From: Paramacrobiotus richtersi
Taxonomy: Eukaryota; Tardigrada; Eutardigrada; Parachela; Macrobiotidae
DNA length: 22,748 nt
Direction: 5' to 3'
Assembly (NCBI GenBank): GCA_034698045.1
Contig: JAQGAU010000907.1
Coordinates: forward strand, 1-22,748
In this document: piece by piece, positions 1 through 8,047 of the stretch
Layout: each line of letters opens with the position of its first letter
How positions within the stretch are numbered: the stretch's first letter is position 1
The notes under the pieces: model-generated
Database searches by the model: none
Told to the model about the DNA's origin: nothing
What the model saw: only the letters and a program-made list of their open reading frames with translations
Program-made: the position numbers and the translations under genes

Positions 1-214
1 CCATGACATGAGACAGAGCTTGATTGTACGAATCAGTCAGTTAATAAAGAGCGAGCTAGCGGTGAGGACGTGACAACAATCTATCAGTGGTGATCCGTAA
101 ACTAGATACTATAGTATGCAAAAATTAGACAGTAAATCGACAAATACAATAACCAGCCAGTTAGCTATTAATACAAACATCCATCGACCATCATCCATTA
201 GCGATGCAGCGAAC
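1..214. other. Flanking sequence, no gene recognised
   Basis: No reading frame here looks like a gene. The stretch lies downstream of the stop codon of the minus-strand gene ending at 215 and presumably includes its 3' UTR. I found no AATAAA on the minus strand here, so the transcript end is not located. Confidence 0.5.
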
Positions 215-717
215 TCACTCCCGTTTCTTTGCTGCTTTGGGTTTTCGCGGTTTCAAAAGGGTTTCCACCTCTTTCTCACGCAGTCGATTCTGCTTCTGCT
301 GTTTCCGCCGTCGTCTCACCAACTTTTTCGTGTCTTCCAGTTCCTGCTTCAACTTTTGTAGGGCCAACTCATCTTGAATCTAGAAGAGTAAGAAGACCAA
401 CAAATCGATCTGGAGCCTCACGGAAGTCACGGCGATGTGCCACCATTCGTAACGAACCTATCACAAACTCACCTTTTGGACAGCTCTCTCTCGCTCCCTT
501 TGCTTGGCGAAACGCTTCAAGGCGGCAGTGAGATCGCTGAGGCGAAAGTTCTACAAAAGTTGAACACGCTTAAGGTCCTGACAGTCACAGACAGTGTGAT
601 GACAAAAACTACAAAGCCAAAGAAAGGTGAGGACTCGACGATTGGTGATGTTCCTACCTTTTTCGCCTGTGTCGGTAATTCACACAAATCCAAATCTCTC
701 CAAACGCACAATTCCAT
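215..717 (-). CDS. Small basic coiled-coil protein, three exons, family unknown
   Basis: Minus-strand exons read 717-658, 550-473 and 379-215, giving 60+78+165 nt, or 100 residues plus stop. All three junctions are phase 0 with GT donors (AAG|gtagga, AAG|gtgagt) and AG acceptors (ttttgtag, cttctag). The protein starts MELCVWRDLDLCEL. It continues with a charged helical stretch rich in K, R, E and Q (for example AKQRERERAVQK, then QKLKQELEDTKKLVRRRRK) and ends in a lysine-rich tail. From about residue 20 onward it should form a coiled coil. I do not recognise the family, and the basic tail would suit nucleic-acid binding or nucleolar location, but that is inference. It is divergent from the gene starting at 837, with about 120 bp between the two ATGs. 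The consistent phase across three exons is the main reason to believe it. Confidence 0.6.
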
Positions 718-836
718 TTTTTGATCGAAATCAAGTTGTCAGTTAAATCATATCACCGTTTTATCTGTATAGTGAATTCTTCGTCGATTCGTAAAACTCC
801 AACTGACTGCGCTGACAAACGCTTAAAATTAAAATC
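718..836. promoter_or_regulatory. Short divergent intergenic region, possible bidirectional promoter
   Basis: About 119 bp separates the ATG of the minus-strand coiled-coil gene from the first ATG of the plus-strand gene. Head-to-head spacing this short implies a shared promoter or overlapping 5' UTRs. No convincing TATA box or other named motif is visible, so this is inferred from layout only. Confidence 0.35.
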
Positions 837-1903
837 ATGCAACCAAATTTTGCACACCTCCAAAAACTCTGGTGGGATTATGGCCGGACAGTCACTTGCA
901 TGGCTCGTATGGCTCATAAGATTCATTTCCGACGGGGCCGTCTATGTCGCGCCGACCGAGAACTGTATGAGACAAGTAGGATGCAACTCTGGGCAGGATG
1001 CGAGTTAGCGCCGTATCACCAGCTATCATTTCAACGTCTCCAGCTATACATATGAGTTTTCAGTAAACCGATGAAGCTTTACGAGCTTCATTGGCACTGT
1101 TGATTTACAGTTTTCAGATATTTCGAGCTGTTACAAAAGCCTTTACACGAAAACGGAAAAGATCAAAAGAAGTCATTTTTAACACGACTGTAAAGGTATC
1201 AATTCCATTGAGGAAGCAGGCGGCGCTCCGGACTGTCCCAAATCGCCCATTCAGCTGGCTCAATTCAAAACACTGGAACAGCGGGCCAAGCCGGCAGTCC
1301 GGAAGGAAGACTCTATTGTCCACCGGCTCCAAGCCGCGCCGAATATCAGTAGACAGGAATTCCAGGTCCACAAACCTGAAATGTATTGCGTCATTTACCA
1401 CAAGTCCCCTAACATTTATGCTGTTACTTCTTGTAGTATCGTTTTATCCATAATTTGTCCCAGATTCTCCATTCTCTAATTTTGGCCATGGCGGAAGGCC
1501 GTCTTACTTTGGTACAGGCGGAGAATGTTTATCTGGATATGGACATCAGTGATCCATCACCGCAGGTCATGCGATCGGCCCTGAAAGTGATCGGGAAAGC
1601 GGTAAGTCTGGTCCGGATCGAGGTCTTTCCTTTCTTGCTAATTGTGCGAAACAGATTTCATGTTTAGTATGAAGAGAAAAAGGAAGAAGCTAAAGTTAGA
1701 GAAGAAATCGTCAACATTCTGCGTGCTGAAGCCCAAGACCTGCACCTTCGCGTCGAAACCTGGATGATCGTCTGCGAACCAGCGAACTGATGCGTCGAAT
1801 GCTGATGAAAACGGTGGAACGAGATTTGGCGAAAGACACGAAAAAAAAGAAACTAGTGAACAAGATTCAGGTCTATCTTACGACGCTAGAAAGCGATGAA
1901 TGA
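837..1903 (+). pseudogene. Multi-exon gene of unknown family with stop and frameshifts
   Basis: Coding-like segments follow each other on the plus strand: 837-1012 (MQPNFAHLQKLWWDYGR...), 1064 to about 1190 (KPMKLYELHWH, then YFELLQKPLHENGKDQ), about 1192-1365 (INSIEEAGGAPDCPKS...), 1464-1601 (ILHSLILAMAEGRLTLVQ...) and 1668-1903 (YEEKKEEAKVREE..., ending TTLESDE and TGA). Introns 1013-1063, 1366-1463 and 1602-1667 have GT/AG ends and matching phases. Three lesions break the frame: an in-frame TGA at 1101-1103, a TAA with frame change at about 1191, and a one-base shift near 1757. No metazoan intron of about 20 nt would remove them plausibly. The product would be a helical, charged protein with a C-terminal coiled coil; I do not recognise the family. 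The four other host genes in the window have clean frames, so sequencing error is the less likely cause. It is either a pseudogene or a locus with local assembly errors. Confidence 0.5.
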
Positions 1904-1937
1904 CTGCGTAGGATCTCGTTGAAAGTGTGTATTTATT

Positions 1938-2130
1938 GAGGAGGATTTCGTCGTGAAATCCTGTTTTATCTCTGAGACTGACCTCCCCATTGTACCAATG
2001 TTCTTTGTCTCTGACCTGCCTGCCCATTAACTACCTGTTTCACCACAAAAGCTAATGCCAACGGAACCAAAATACGGTGGACTCAACGGACTCCCTATAT
2101 AAATGCCGACCAGTCCCTTGCGTCTTCGTC
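1938..2130 (+). repeat. Left terminal repeat A1 of the YR retroelement
   Basis: This matches 5616-5808 at a constant offset of 3678 with about 12 substitutions by eye (roughly 94% identity). It opens with a hairpin: arms AGGATTTC (1942-1949) and GAAATCCT (1955-1962) around a 5-nt loop. The outer arm that forms a larger palindrome in A2 is mutated here (tttatctctgag against ataactctggg). Homology to A2 stops sharply after 2130. Confidence 0.9.
2096..2103 (+). promoter_or_regulatory. TATA box in repeat A1
   Basis: TATATAAA is conserved at the equivalent place in A2 (5774-5781). It lies about 30 bp before the conserved CGTCTTC stretch, where transcription would be expected to start. It is probably the element's promoter, inferred from position and conservation. 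Confidence 0.55.
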
Positions 2131-2220
2131 AGTTTGCTAATTATGAGAATTGTCGTTTGAATGATTTCGTGTCGTGTTCGAATTTAATCCACCATCATTT
2201 TTATTCGGGCTTGTTTTTAA

Positions 2221-2548
2221 CAGCAGTTCAGTCGAGAGGCCCTCGTCCTGGGCATCCGTATCCCTTTCGATCCTCCGGCGCCAATTTTCGTGGGCCACGG
2301 GCACCGGGACCGCGCGCACCCACACCGTATCAGCCAGCCCGACAGAGACGGGAGTATTGTGCTTCGAATGGAATGAACGACGCTGCCAGAACACTCCGGA
2401 CACCTGTAACTACGCGCACGTGTGCCGCTACTGCTACAATCGTGGACACGACTGGCATCAGTGCCCATCTTGGGGCAAAAGCAGTGGAGCCGATAACGAC
2501 CAGCAGGGTGGCGCACGCTCCTCTGGATCCTGGACCAGAAACAACTGA
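2221..2548 (+). pseudogene. Gag-like remnant with CCCH and CCHC zinc fingers
   Basis: A Pro/Arg/Gly-rich stretch (about 2226-2350, frame 3) is followed in frame 2 by a compact double zinc finger at 2360-2464. First comes C-x7-C-x6-C-x3-H, from CFEWNERRC to CNYAH. A zinc knuckle C-x2-C-x4-H-x4-C follows immediately (CRYCYNRGHDWHQC). The frame then stops at 2548 after a Gly/Ser-rich tail. This finger pair is typical of the C-terminus of the first ORF in DIRS/Ngaro-type elements, where it binds RNA. A frame change near 2350 separates the two halves. Only about 200 nt lie between repeat A1 and the fingers, so most of a normal gag is missing. An upstream ATG at 2174 exists in the finger frame, but the peptide before the fingers is not convincing. 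Confidence 0.65.
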
Positions 2549-2569
2549 CCGGAAATACCTGGACCGCGG

Positions 2570-4380
2570 CAAATGTTCTACTGTTGTCTCGAATGTTTGT
2601 GAATCGAAGCATACTTATGCTAATCGTGCATGTGTTTCTAACTCGACTGTTCCGTACGATATCTCATATGACGCGCCGATTAATTCAATTTTTTTGAGCA
2701 ACAATTTTCGGGATCCACTTTCGGCTATGTCCAGTATGAGTGACCTAAATTGCTTTAACCCTGTTCCTAACCAAAGCGTAATCGAATGTGCTGTTAACAA
2801 TAAATTTGATCTTGTTTGCCGTGCTGATGATGCCGTTAAGTCTTGTAGCTCATTATCACGCAGTTATGCTGCTTGGGTAGAGCATTTTTCTGATGACGAA
2901 GATAATGTAGTCCTGCTGACCGGCGTTAGAGAAGGGTTCAGAATTGTACCTGATAATATTCGCATTTCTGCAGTTCACATGAAAAATTACAGTAGCGCAC
3001 TCGCACCAGACGTCAAACCGTTATTGGACAGAATCTTCACCGAAGAAATCGATTCTGGTAAACTATCAATTCAGAATCAAAAACCAACCCGCATTCATTC
3101 TATCGGTGCAGTTCCTAAGAAGGACAGTAAACTTCCGAGACCAATTACGGACTGCAGTCGGCCATTAGGTGACTCGCTAAATTCGCATATGGAATTGGAA
3201 TCGTTCTCGTTCTGTTCAGTTGATGATGCTGTGCGTCATCAAGTCGAAGTTCGCACAATTGTTTCTATTCGGTCGTTGACATCGAAAAAGCTTATCGACA
3301 GGTTCCGGTTTATCCAAGACACCGGCAATATCAAGGGTTTTGCTGGTCATTTAGTAACAAAGAAGTGTACATTGTCGATAATTGTTTGTGTTTCGGTCTC
3401 GCCTGCGCTCCATCGATTTTCAATCGCATATCACTGGCAATCGCTCGAAAAATTCGAAATCGCGGTTTCAAAGTTGTACCTTATCTGGACGATTTTCTCT
3501 TGATTGCTGACAGTTACGAAGAGTGCCTCGCAGCTCAACGGTGTTTGATTAAGTTATTGATAAACCTTGGTTTCAAACCTAAATGGGATAAGGTCATCGG
3601 GCCTGCGCAGTGCATACAGTTTCTCGGTCTTTTGCTGGATTCGGTTGACCAACGTGTAATTCTGCCAGAGGAAAAAGTTTCGAAAATAATACAATTGTGT
3701 CGTTCACACCTCTTTGATATACAGATCTCAAAAAGTCAGCTACAAAGCCTTCTAGGCCATTTCAGTTTCGCTTCGAGGGCCATTCGTGGAGCCCGCACAT
3801 TTTCTCGAATGTTTATCGACGCTTTAAAATCTTCACGTGAATGCAACAATCTGGTTCGAATAACGGATGTTTTGCGAAACGAACTTCGCTGGTGGATCGC
3901 AGTCGCTCCGAAATTAAACGGACTATGTCCTTCAAAATTCGGCATCGAAAGGAGAAAAGTCTATATTACAACAGATGCTTCGCTTTCCGGTTTTGGAGCT
4001 GTGATGGGCGATAGCTGGCTAGCGGGCGCTTGGTCGTCTGCACTGCAGCCCAAGAATAAACGGTTTTGGCAAAACTGGATAATGTCACCAGTTTTGCACC
4101 ATTCACTTCGGGACAATATCAACTTTCTGGAGCTGGTAGCTGCTTGCTAGCCAGTGCTGGTGTGTTGTCAAATGTTTAAAGCTACAGAAGTGGTTATTCT
4201 AACGGATAACATGTCGACGGTATCTTTATTAATCGCGGTGATTCGGACAACGTATTCGCTCTGAAATGGTTGAAACTAATCTTCTACGCTGGTTGCAAAT
4301 TCGATTTCTTCGTTACAGCTCGTCATGTTCCGGGTGTTTTGAATACTGCTGCAGATGCTTTAAGTCGTATCACTACAGAT
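2570..4380 (+). pseudogene. Reverse transcriptase / RNase H of the YR retroelement, broken
   Basis: The N-terminal part (frame 3) carries the RT entry motif HSIGAVPKKDSKLPRPITD (about 3090-3150). Frame 2 then carries motif A (VVDIEKAYRQVPV, near 3266-3305), the segment CFGLACAPSIFNRIS, and motif C YLDD at 3482-3493. RNase H begins with TTDASLSGFGAVMG (first catalytic Asp at about 3974), continues with LTDNMSTVSLL near 4200, and ends with AADALSR near 4370. The frame moves from 3 to 2 near 3265, hits an in-frame TAG at 4148-4150, and moves to frame 1 near 4230. All RT catalytic motifs are still readable, so decay is modest. The product would have copied the element's RNA and degraded the RNA strand of the hybrid. 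Confidence 0.9.
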
Positions 4381-4479
4381 AAAAAATTTGAACAAATTTT
4401 CTTTTCAAATTTTTCGCCTGCCGACAGTTTTGCAAAAGTCACATCTGAATCTGTTTTCAGATATCCGAACGTTTTCACT

Positions 4480-5450
4480 GCAAATGGCCCTGAAGAGATT
4501 ACAGCTTTCGGCATTGGCACCCGGAACCATACGCACTCGCCGGTGCCAATGGGATAAATATCTCACTTTTTGCGAGAAGTTTCGACTTGTGGCTACTCCG
4601 GCAACTGCACGTACGTTAAGCCTGTATGTAGCATATTTGTCAAAAACCATGGAGTTTAGTTCGGTCCAAAACTACCTCGCTGCCCTTTCGTCGCTTCATA
4701 ACTACCGCGGTTATTCGGCTCCGGACATTAATCACTTTTCAGTTCGACTGGCATTGGAAGGACTCCGACGTAATCGTTTCGAAACACCTAACAGGAAATC
4801 GGGAATCGATATCGTAAAGCTGCGGTCGGTTTATGATAACCTTCGCCTTGTTCGTCAAAACGAAAGAAACGTATTCTGGGTTGTTGGTCTCTTCGCCTTC
4901 GGTTCACTGCTGCGGAAAAGTAACTTGTTTCATTCGAAATCGAATACGAAATATTTACGGACAAAAGATATTCGAATCGCTGATGATACCATCCTTCTTT
5001 CGGTACCTTGTCTCAAGACGGGACGGTTTCTGGGGAAGACTATAACTGTGCCGATCAAAGCCGTTCAGCATTCCAGTCTATGCCCACTGCGAGCTTACCG
5101 TTCGTATCGCACGTCCATCGATCTGCTGCAATCCGATCCTGCTTTTTATGTTTGTTGATAACTCTGGTACTCAAAATATATATTCAGCCAATTGCTTCGT
5201 AAGTACACTTCGTATCGTGCTATCTGCTTGCGGCTACCAAGCAAATTCCTTCTCTTTACACTCCTTTCGCAGAGGGGGAGCAACTTTCGGGATTTCTTGT
5301 GGTGTCTCCGTTGAAGCATTAAAGGCACAAGGTAACTGGTCGAGCCACTGCTATGAAAACTACGTCTCACTCGACTCGGAACTACGCCAAGCATTCAGTA
5401 CAACGGTATCGAACGCTCTTTCTCTTGGGGTCTCGGGCGCGTCGAAATAG
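4480..5450 (+). pseudogene. Tyrosine recombinase (YR) domain of the retroelement, broken
   Basis: An N-terminal SAM-like core-binding region (LSALAPGTIRTRRCQWDKY, about 4508-4565) leads into the catalytic domain. Box I arginine is in FGSLLRKSNLF (Arg near 4913). The second box is HSFRRGGAT (His near 5259, Arg near 5268). The terminal motif is GNWSSHCYENYV with the nucleophilic Tyr near 5361. These residues form the R-HxxR-(H/W)-Y set of phage-integrase-type recombinases, which insert the circular DNA intermediate. The frame changes between 4390 and 4540 (relative to RNase H) and again near 5150, where frame 2 ends in TGA. The final stop TAG at 5448-5450 lies inside repeat B1, so the last codons are repeat sequence. 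Confidence 0.9.
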
Positions 5451-5615
5451 AACTTTGTCTGCTTGTTCTCTGTTATCGTAATGATATCTTTCCTATTTGC
5501 GCTGCAACTTCTGTATCGCATCGATTGTCTTTGTTCGTAAAGGTCACTGTTGTTATTGATAATAAATTTAACCCATGACCATTTCCGCCGTGCCATCATC
5601 GGTCTCCAGAGTTAT
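5435..5615 (+). repeat. Internal repeat B1 of the YR retroelement
   Basis: This 181-bp stretch is identical, by base-by-base reading, to B2 at 5855-6035 (constant offset 420). It includes the recombinase stop codon at its left end and an AATAAA at 5561-5566, probably the element's own polyadenylation signal. It abuts A2 directly, and the last ten bases (CCAGAGTTAT) pair with an arm inside A2. Confidence 0.92.
5561..5566 (+). terminator. Poly(A) signal in B1
   Basis: AATAAA lies about 110 nt after the recombinase stop codon and is repeated at 5981-5986 in B2. It is likely used to end the element's transcript, and may also end read-through transcripts of the upstream host gene. Confidence 0.5.
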
Positions 5616-5653
5616 GAGGAGGATTTCGTCGTGAAATCCTGTTATAACTCTGG
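5606..5653. repeat. Nested palindrome spanning the B1|A2 junction
   Basis: Outer arms CCAGAGTTAT (5606-5615, the end of B1) and ATAACTCTGG (5644-5653, in A2) are perfectly inverted. Inside them, arms AGGATTTC (5620-5627) and GAAATCCT (5633-5640) are also perfectly inverted around the loop GTCGT. The junction between B1 and A2 falls at the inner edge of the left outer arm. Inverted arms of this size are what tyrosine recombinases bind, so this is a candidate recombination site; function is inferred. Confidence 0.8.
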
Positions 5654-5854
5654 GACTGACCTCCCCATTGTACCGATGTTCTTTGTCTCTGACCTGCCTG
5701 CTCATCAACTACCTGTTTCACCACAAAAGCTAATGCCAACGGAACCAGGATACGGTGGACTCAACGGACTCTTTATATAAATGCCGACCAGTCCCATACG
5801 TCTTCATCTTTACCAAACTCGTCTCCCACCCGCCCTCTGCCTTTTCTCCTGGAT
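5616..5854 (+). repeat. Internal repeat A2 of the YR retroelement, with unmatched tail
   Basis: 5616-5808 matches A1, including a TATATAAA box at 5774-5781. The last 46 bp (5809-5854) have no counterpart in A1, where the internal sequence simply continues. A2 plus B2 is exactly 420 bp, the offset between B1 and B2. Confidence 0.88.
5774..5781 (+). promoter_or_regulatory. TATA box in repeat A2
   Basis: TATATAAA is conserved with A1. If active it would start transcription near the right end of the element and read outward into the downstream flank. Confidence 0.4.
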
Positions 5855-6035
5855 GGGCGCGTCGAAATAGAACTTTGTCTGCTTGTTCTCTGTTATCGTA
5901 ATGATATCTTTCCTATTTGCGCTGCAACTTCTGTATCGCATCGATTGTCTTTGTTCGTAAAGGTCACTGTTGTTATTGATAATAAATTTAACCCATGACC
6001 ATTTCCGCCGTGCCATCATCGGTCTCCAGAGTTAT
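5855..6035 (+). repeat. Right terminal repeat B2 of the YR retroelement
   Basis: It is identical to B1 over 181 bp and carries AATAAA at 5981-5986. It ends in CCAGAGTTAT at 6035. Unlike B1, it is then followed by host sequence (actaagaaataaag) in place of A2. Confidence 0.92.
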
Positions 6036-6042
6036 ACTAAGA

Positions 6043-6048
6043 AATAAA
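6043..6048 (+). terminator. Probable original poly(A) signal of the gene at 837-1903
   Basis: AATAAA lies 8 bp beyond the right end of the retroelement. With the element removed, it would sit about 40 bp after the TGA at 1901-1903, a sensible place for the poly(A) signal of that gene. The link is inferred from position. Confidence 0.45.
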
Positions 6049-6434
6049 GTGCAGAATGTCACCTGCATGGTTGTGTTCCGATTCGATATTCCCACTGTAA
6101 CTTTAAACTAAGCACTTCTACAGATGCAGATTAGCTGTTTATTACAGCGTGATCATTTTATTCTAGTATCCACGCTAGTTCCCACATTGTCGCAATAGCC
6201 GAAGCACTTTCTCGGTTCAGGTCGTGATCATTTTAATGCTTAAGTCTATCTTTACCAAACCCTTCATACGACTATCCGAAGCGTTCACTTTGTTTCACTT
6301 TATTGTGTTATGGAATTAGTAATACTATTTATGACGCTGCACAATATTCGACAGATAAAACGGCATAAAAATTGACAAACATTCACCAGCGACTTCACGA
6401 AGGCCTCAGTTACCCTAAAAATTTAATATGAATA

Positions 6435-6608
6435 ATGAACAAGCTCGTGGATAAAGTCAGAAAAGGTCTGTCCGCCGCTCCCGGAGAACCGCGGTCTAAA
6501 GAGTTCTTTAAACAGAGACTGTCCATCTTGATGCAACGCGGAAATGCACTGTGCGTAACGGACACAGTCCTAGATTCTGTTGGTTTTGAAGATGTGTTTA
6601 TGTTGTAG
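6435..6608 (+). CDS. Possible small protein of 57 residues
   Basis: ATG to TAG encodes a hydrophilic peptide beginning MNKLVDKVRKGLSAAPGEPR and containing KEFFKQRLSILMQRGNAL. Composition looks protein-like and amphipathic, with no signal peptide or membrane segment. It may be a single small gene or the first exon of something longer. I do not recognise it, and a chance frame is quite possible. Confidence 0.2.
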   Translation: MNKLVDKVRKGLSAAPGEPRSKEFFKQRLSILMQRGNALCVTDTVLDSVGFEDVFML

Positions 6609-8047
6609 TTTTGATGCATTTGTGTCAACAATCTGTGAGCAGGTAAATCACAATGATTAAATAATTAAAATGATGGATATTGAACAACAGACACACAAAT
6701 GAACATTAATGACGTACATAGAATCAGTGGCGGCGCGAGGGAGGCGAACTGCACGATTCGCCGGTCACCAGTAATTCCGCTTTGCTTTTCGCAGTAACTA
6801 ACAACTGCACAAAATCAATGCTTTTTCATCAGTAGGGGTACTGAGAGGCATGGGAGAGGAAGTTCTCCTGTTGCATAAGAACACTGCCAGAATGGTCAGG
6901 ATAAAGTTACTCATCTAGCAGCCGGGATTAGGCGGATGTGAGTGCTGGCTGCGGCCAATCTCTTGGTCGTCACCACCAAGATGCGCAACGCTTCCTCAAT
7001 GTCGCCAAGAGTGCATAAATAACTGGACATTACTAGGCTGGACCTGTGGAAAATTGTTGCATTGCGGTCATCCATAAAATATGACCAAAATATGAAATTC
7101 ATGGTGATTAGACAGATCTGTCGAGTGTGTATCTAGATACACGCTAAACTTAAAGTATACCGGCACCACAACTCTCACATTACGAAACACATCACTAGGC
7201 ATCAATAATAATTTGCGTGTATTTGTGGTTAGTGCGGTAGATGCTCCAATAAGCAAGAAAACAACAGATTCTCCCGCTCAAATATTGTACTGCACTGTTC
7301 ATGTACAGTTGAAATTATTGCATTGTCCTGTATGCCCAATCTGAAATACAAATTTTATCCTACGTGTTTTTTTGAGAGAAAAGAAAGTCCTGATCGCAAG
7401 ACTGTCGAAAAACTTATGCTGAACGTATGTTTTAACTCAAAAATACCGACTGCCGGTGGACGAGAGAAAACGTCCGCCTTGCTAGCGTAAAAATGTGTGA
7501 AGTCGTTATCCCGGCGGCGGTCATCCTCCGTCCCGTAAATACTGATAACAGCTGACTAGCCGCTAGTATGATGTATTTTGCATAGTGCTATTTTATGTAG
7601 TGTATTATGTATTCTGCTAATGCGTTCAAAATCTATCATAATTTTTCCGGTATCGTACCACATCTGTATGCCTATACGAGTATACGTCAGTATCTGTATA
7701 ATATATGCCGATACTAAATACAGTAATGGAATTGCTAGATAAGTGGCCCGCTACAGAAAATTAATTAATAAAGTGAAGTTTGTTTGCCGATACTATCAGT
7801 CTGATTTTATCGGAAACAGTAACCGCTATCGGCTGCGACCACACTGCGGTCTGTAAGCGCAGTAGGGTGGAACTGAACTATGTTATGTTATGCGTGAAAC
7901 TTCGATATGCGCTCAACCTGCACTTGTGCATTATGCCTAATCATACTGTAATTATTTTTGAAAAATGTATGAAACTTCTTAATCCGCGTGCGAAAACTCG
8001 ATCGCTTTCATCCGACTGACTGCGAGAATCCCGATCTGTCTATAGGC

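Larger units (their letters stand above)
1938..6035 (+). mobile_element. Ngaro-like tyrosine-recombinase retrotransposon, decayed copy
   Basis: The element is about 4.1 kb and carries split direct repeats in the order A1 (1938-2130), coding region, B1 (5435-5615), A2 (5616-5808), B2 (5855-6035). This A1-ORFs-B1-A2-B2 layout is the hallmark of Ngaro/PAT-type YR retroelements; classical DIRS elements have inverted termini instead. In order it encodes a zinc-finger gag remnant, a reverse transcriptase with YLDD, an RNase H and a C-terminal tyrosine recombinase. RNase H and recombinase are only about 100 nt apart, so there is no methyltransferase domain, which favours Ngaro over DIRS or PAT. There is no target-site duplication at the ends, as expected for recombinase-mediated integration. 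Several frameshifts and one stop show that this copy cannot make its proteins. It lies in the 3' region of the upstream gene, in the same orientation. Confidence 0.93.
6036..8047. other. Gene-poor spacer between the retroelement and AMN
   Basis: About 2 kb with no multi-exon gene that I can support. It holds the small frame at 6435-6608 and two copies of CGTGATCATTTTA (6148-6160 and 6223-6235). A minus-strand stretch (about 7042-6911, LGDIEEALRILVVTTKRLAA) could be exonic, preceded by an acceptor-like ttttccacag, but has no partner exon. The last 400 bp before the AMN start are A/T-rich with no clear TATA box. Confidence 0.5.

Noticed and set aside
1101..1214. Tiny introns of 19 and 23 nt in the gene at 837-1903
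   Set aside because: Both have GT and AG ends, but such lengths are not known in animals and the first would also disturb the frame of the following coding segment. Lesions are the simpler explanation.
2137..2612. Minus-strand frames over the retroelement gag region
   Set aside because: They are shadows of the zinc-finger coding strand; no motif is seen.
1938..6035. LTR retrotransposon or retrovirus-like element
   Set aside because: There is no protease, DDE integrase, primer-binding site or simple LTR pair. A tyrosine recombinase and split A/B repeats place it with YR retroelements.
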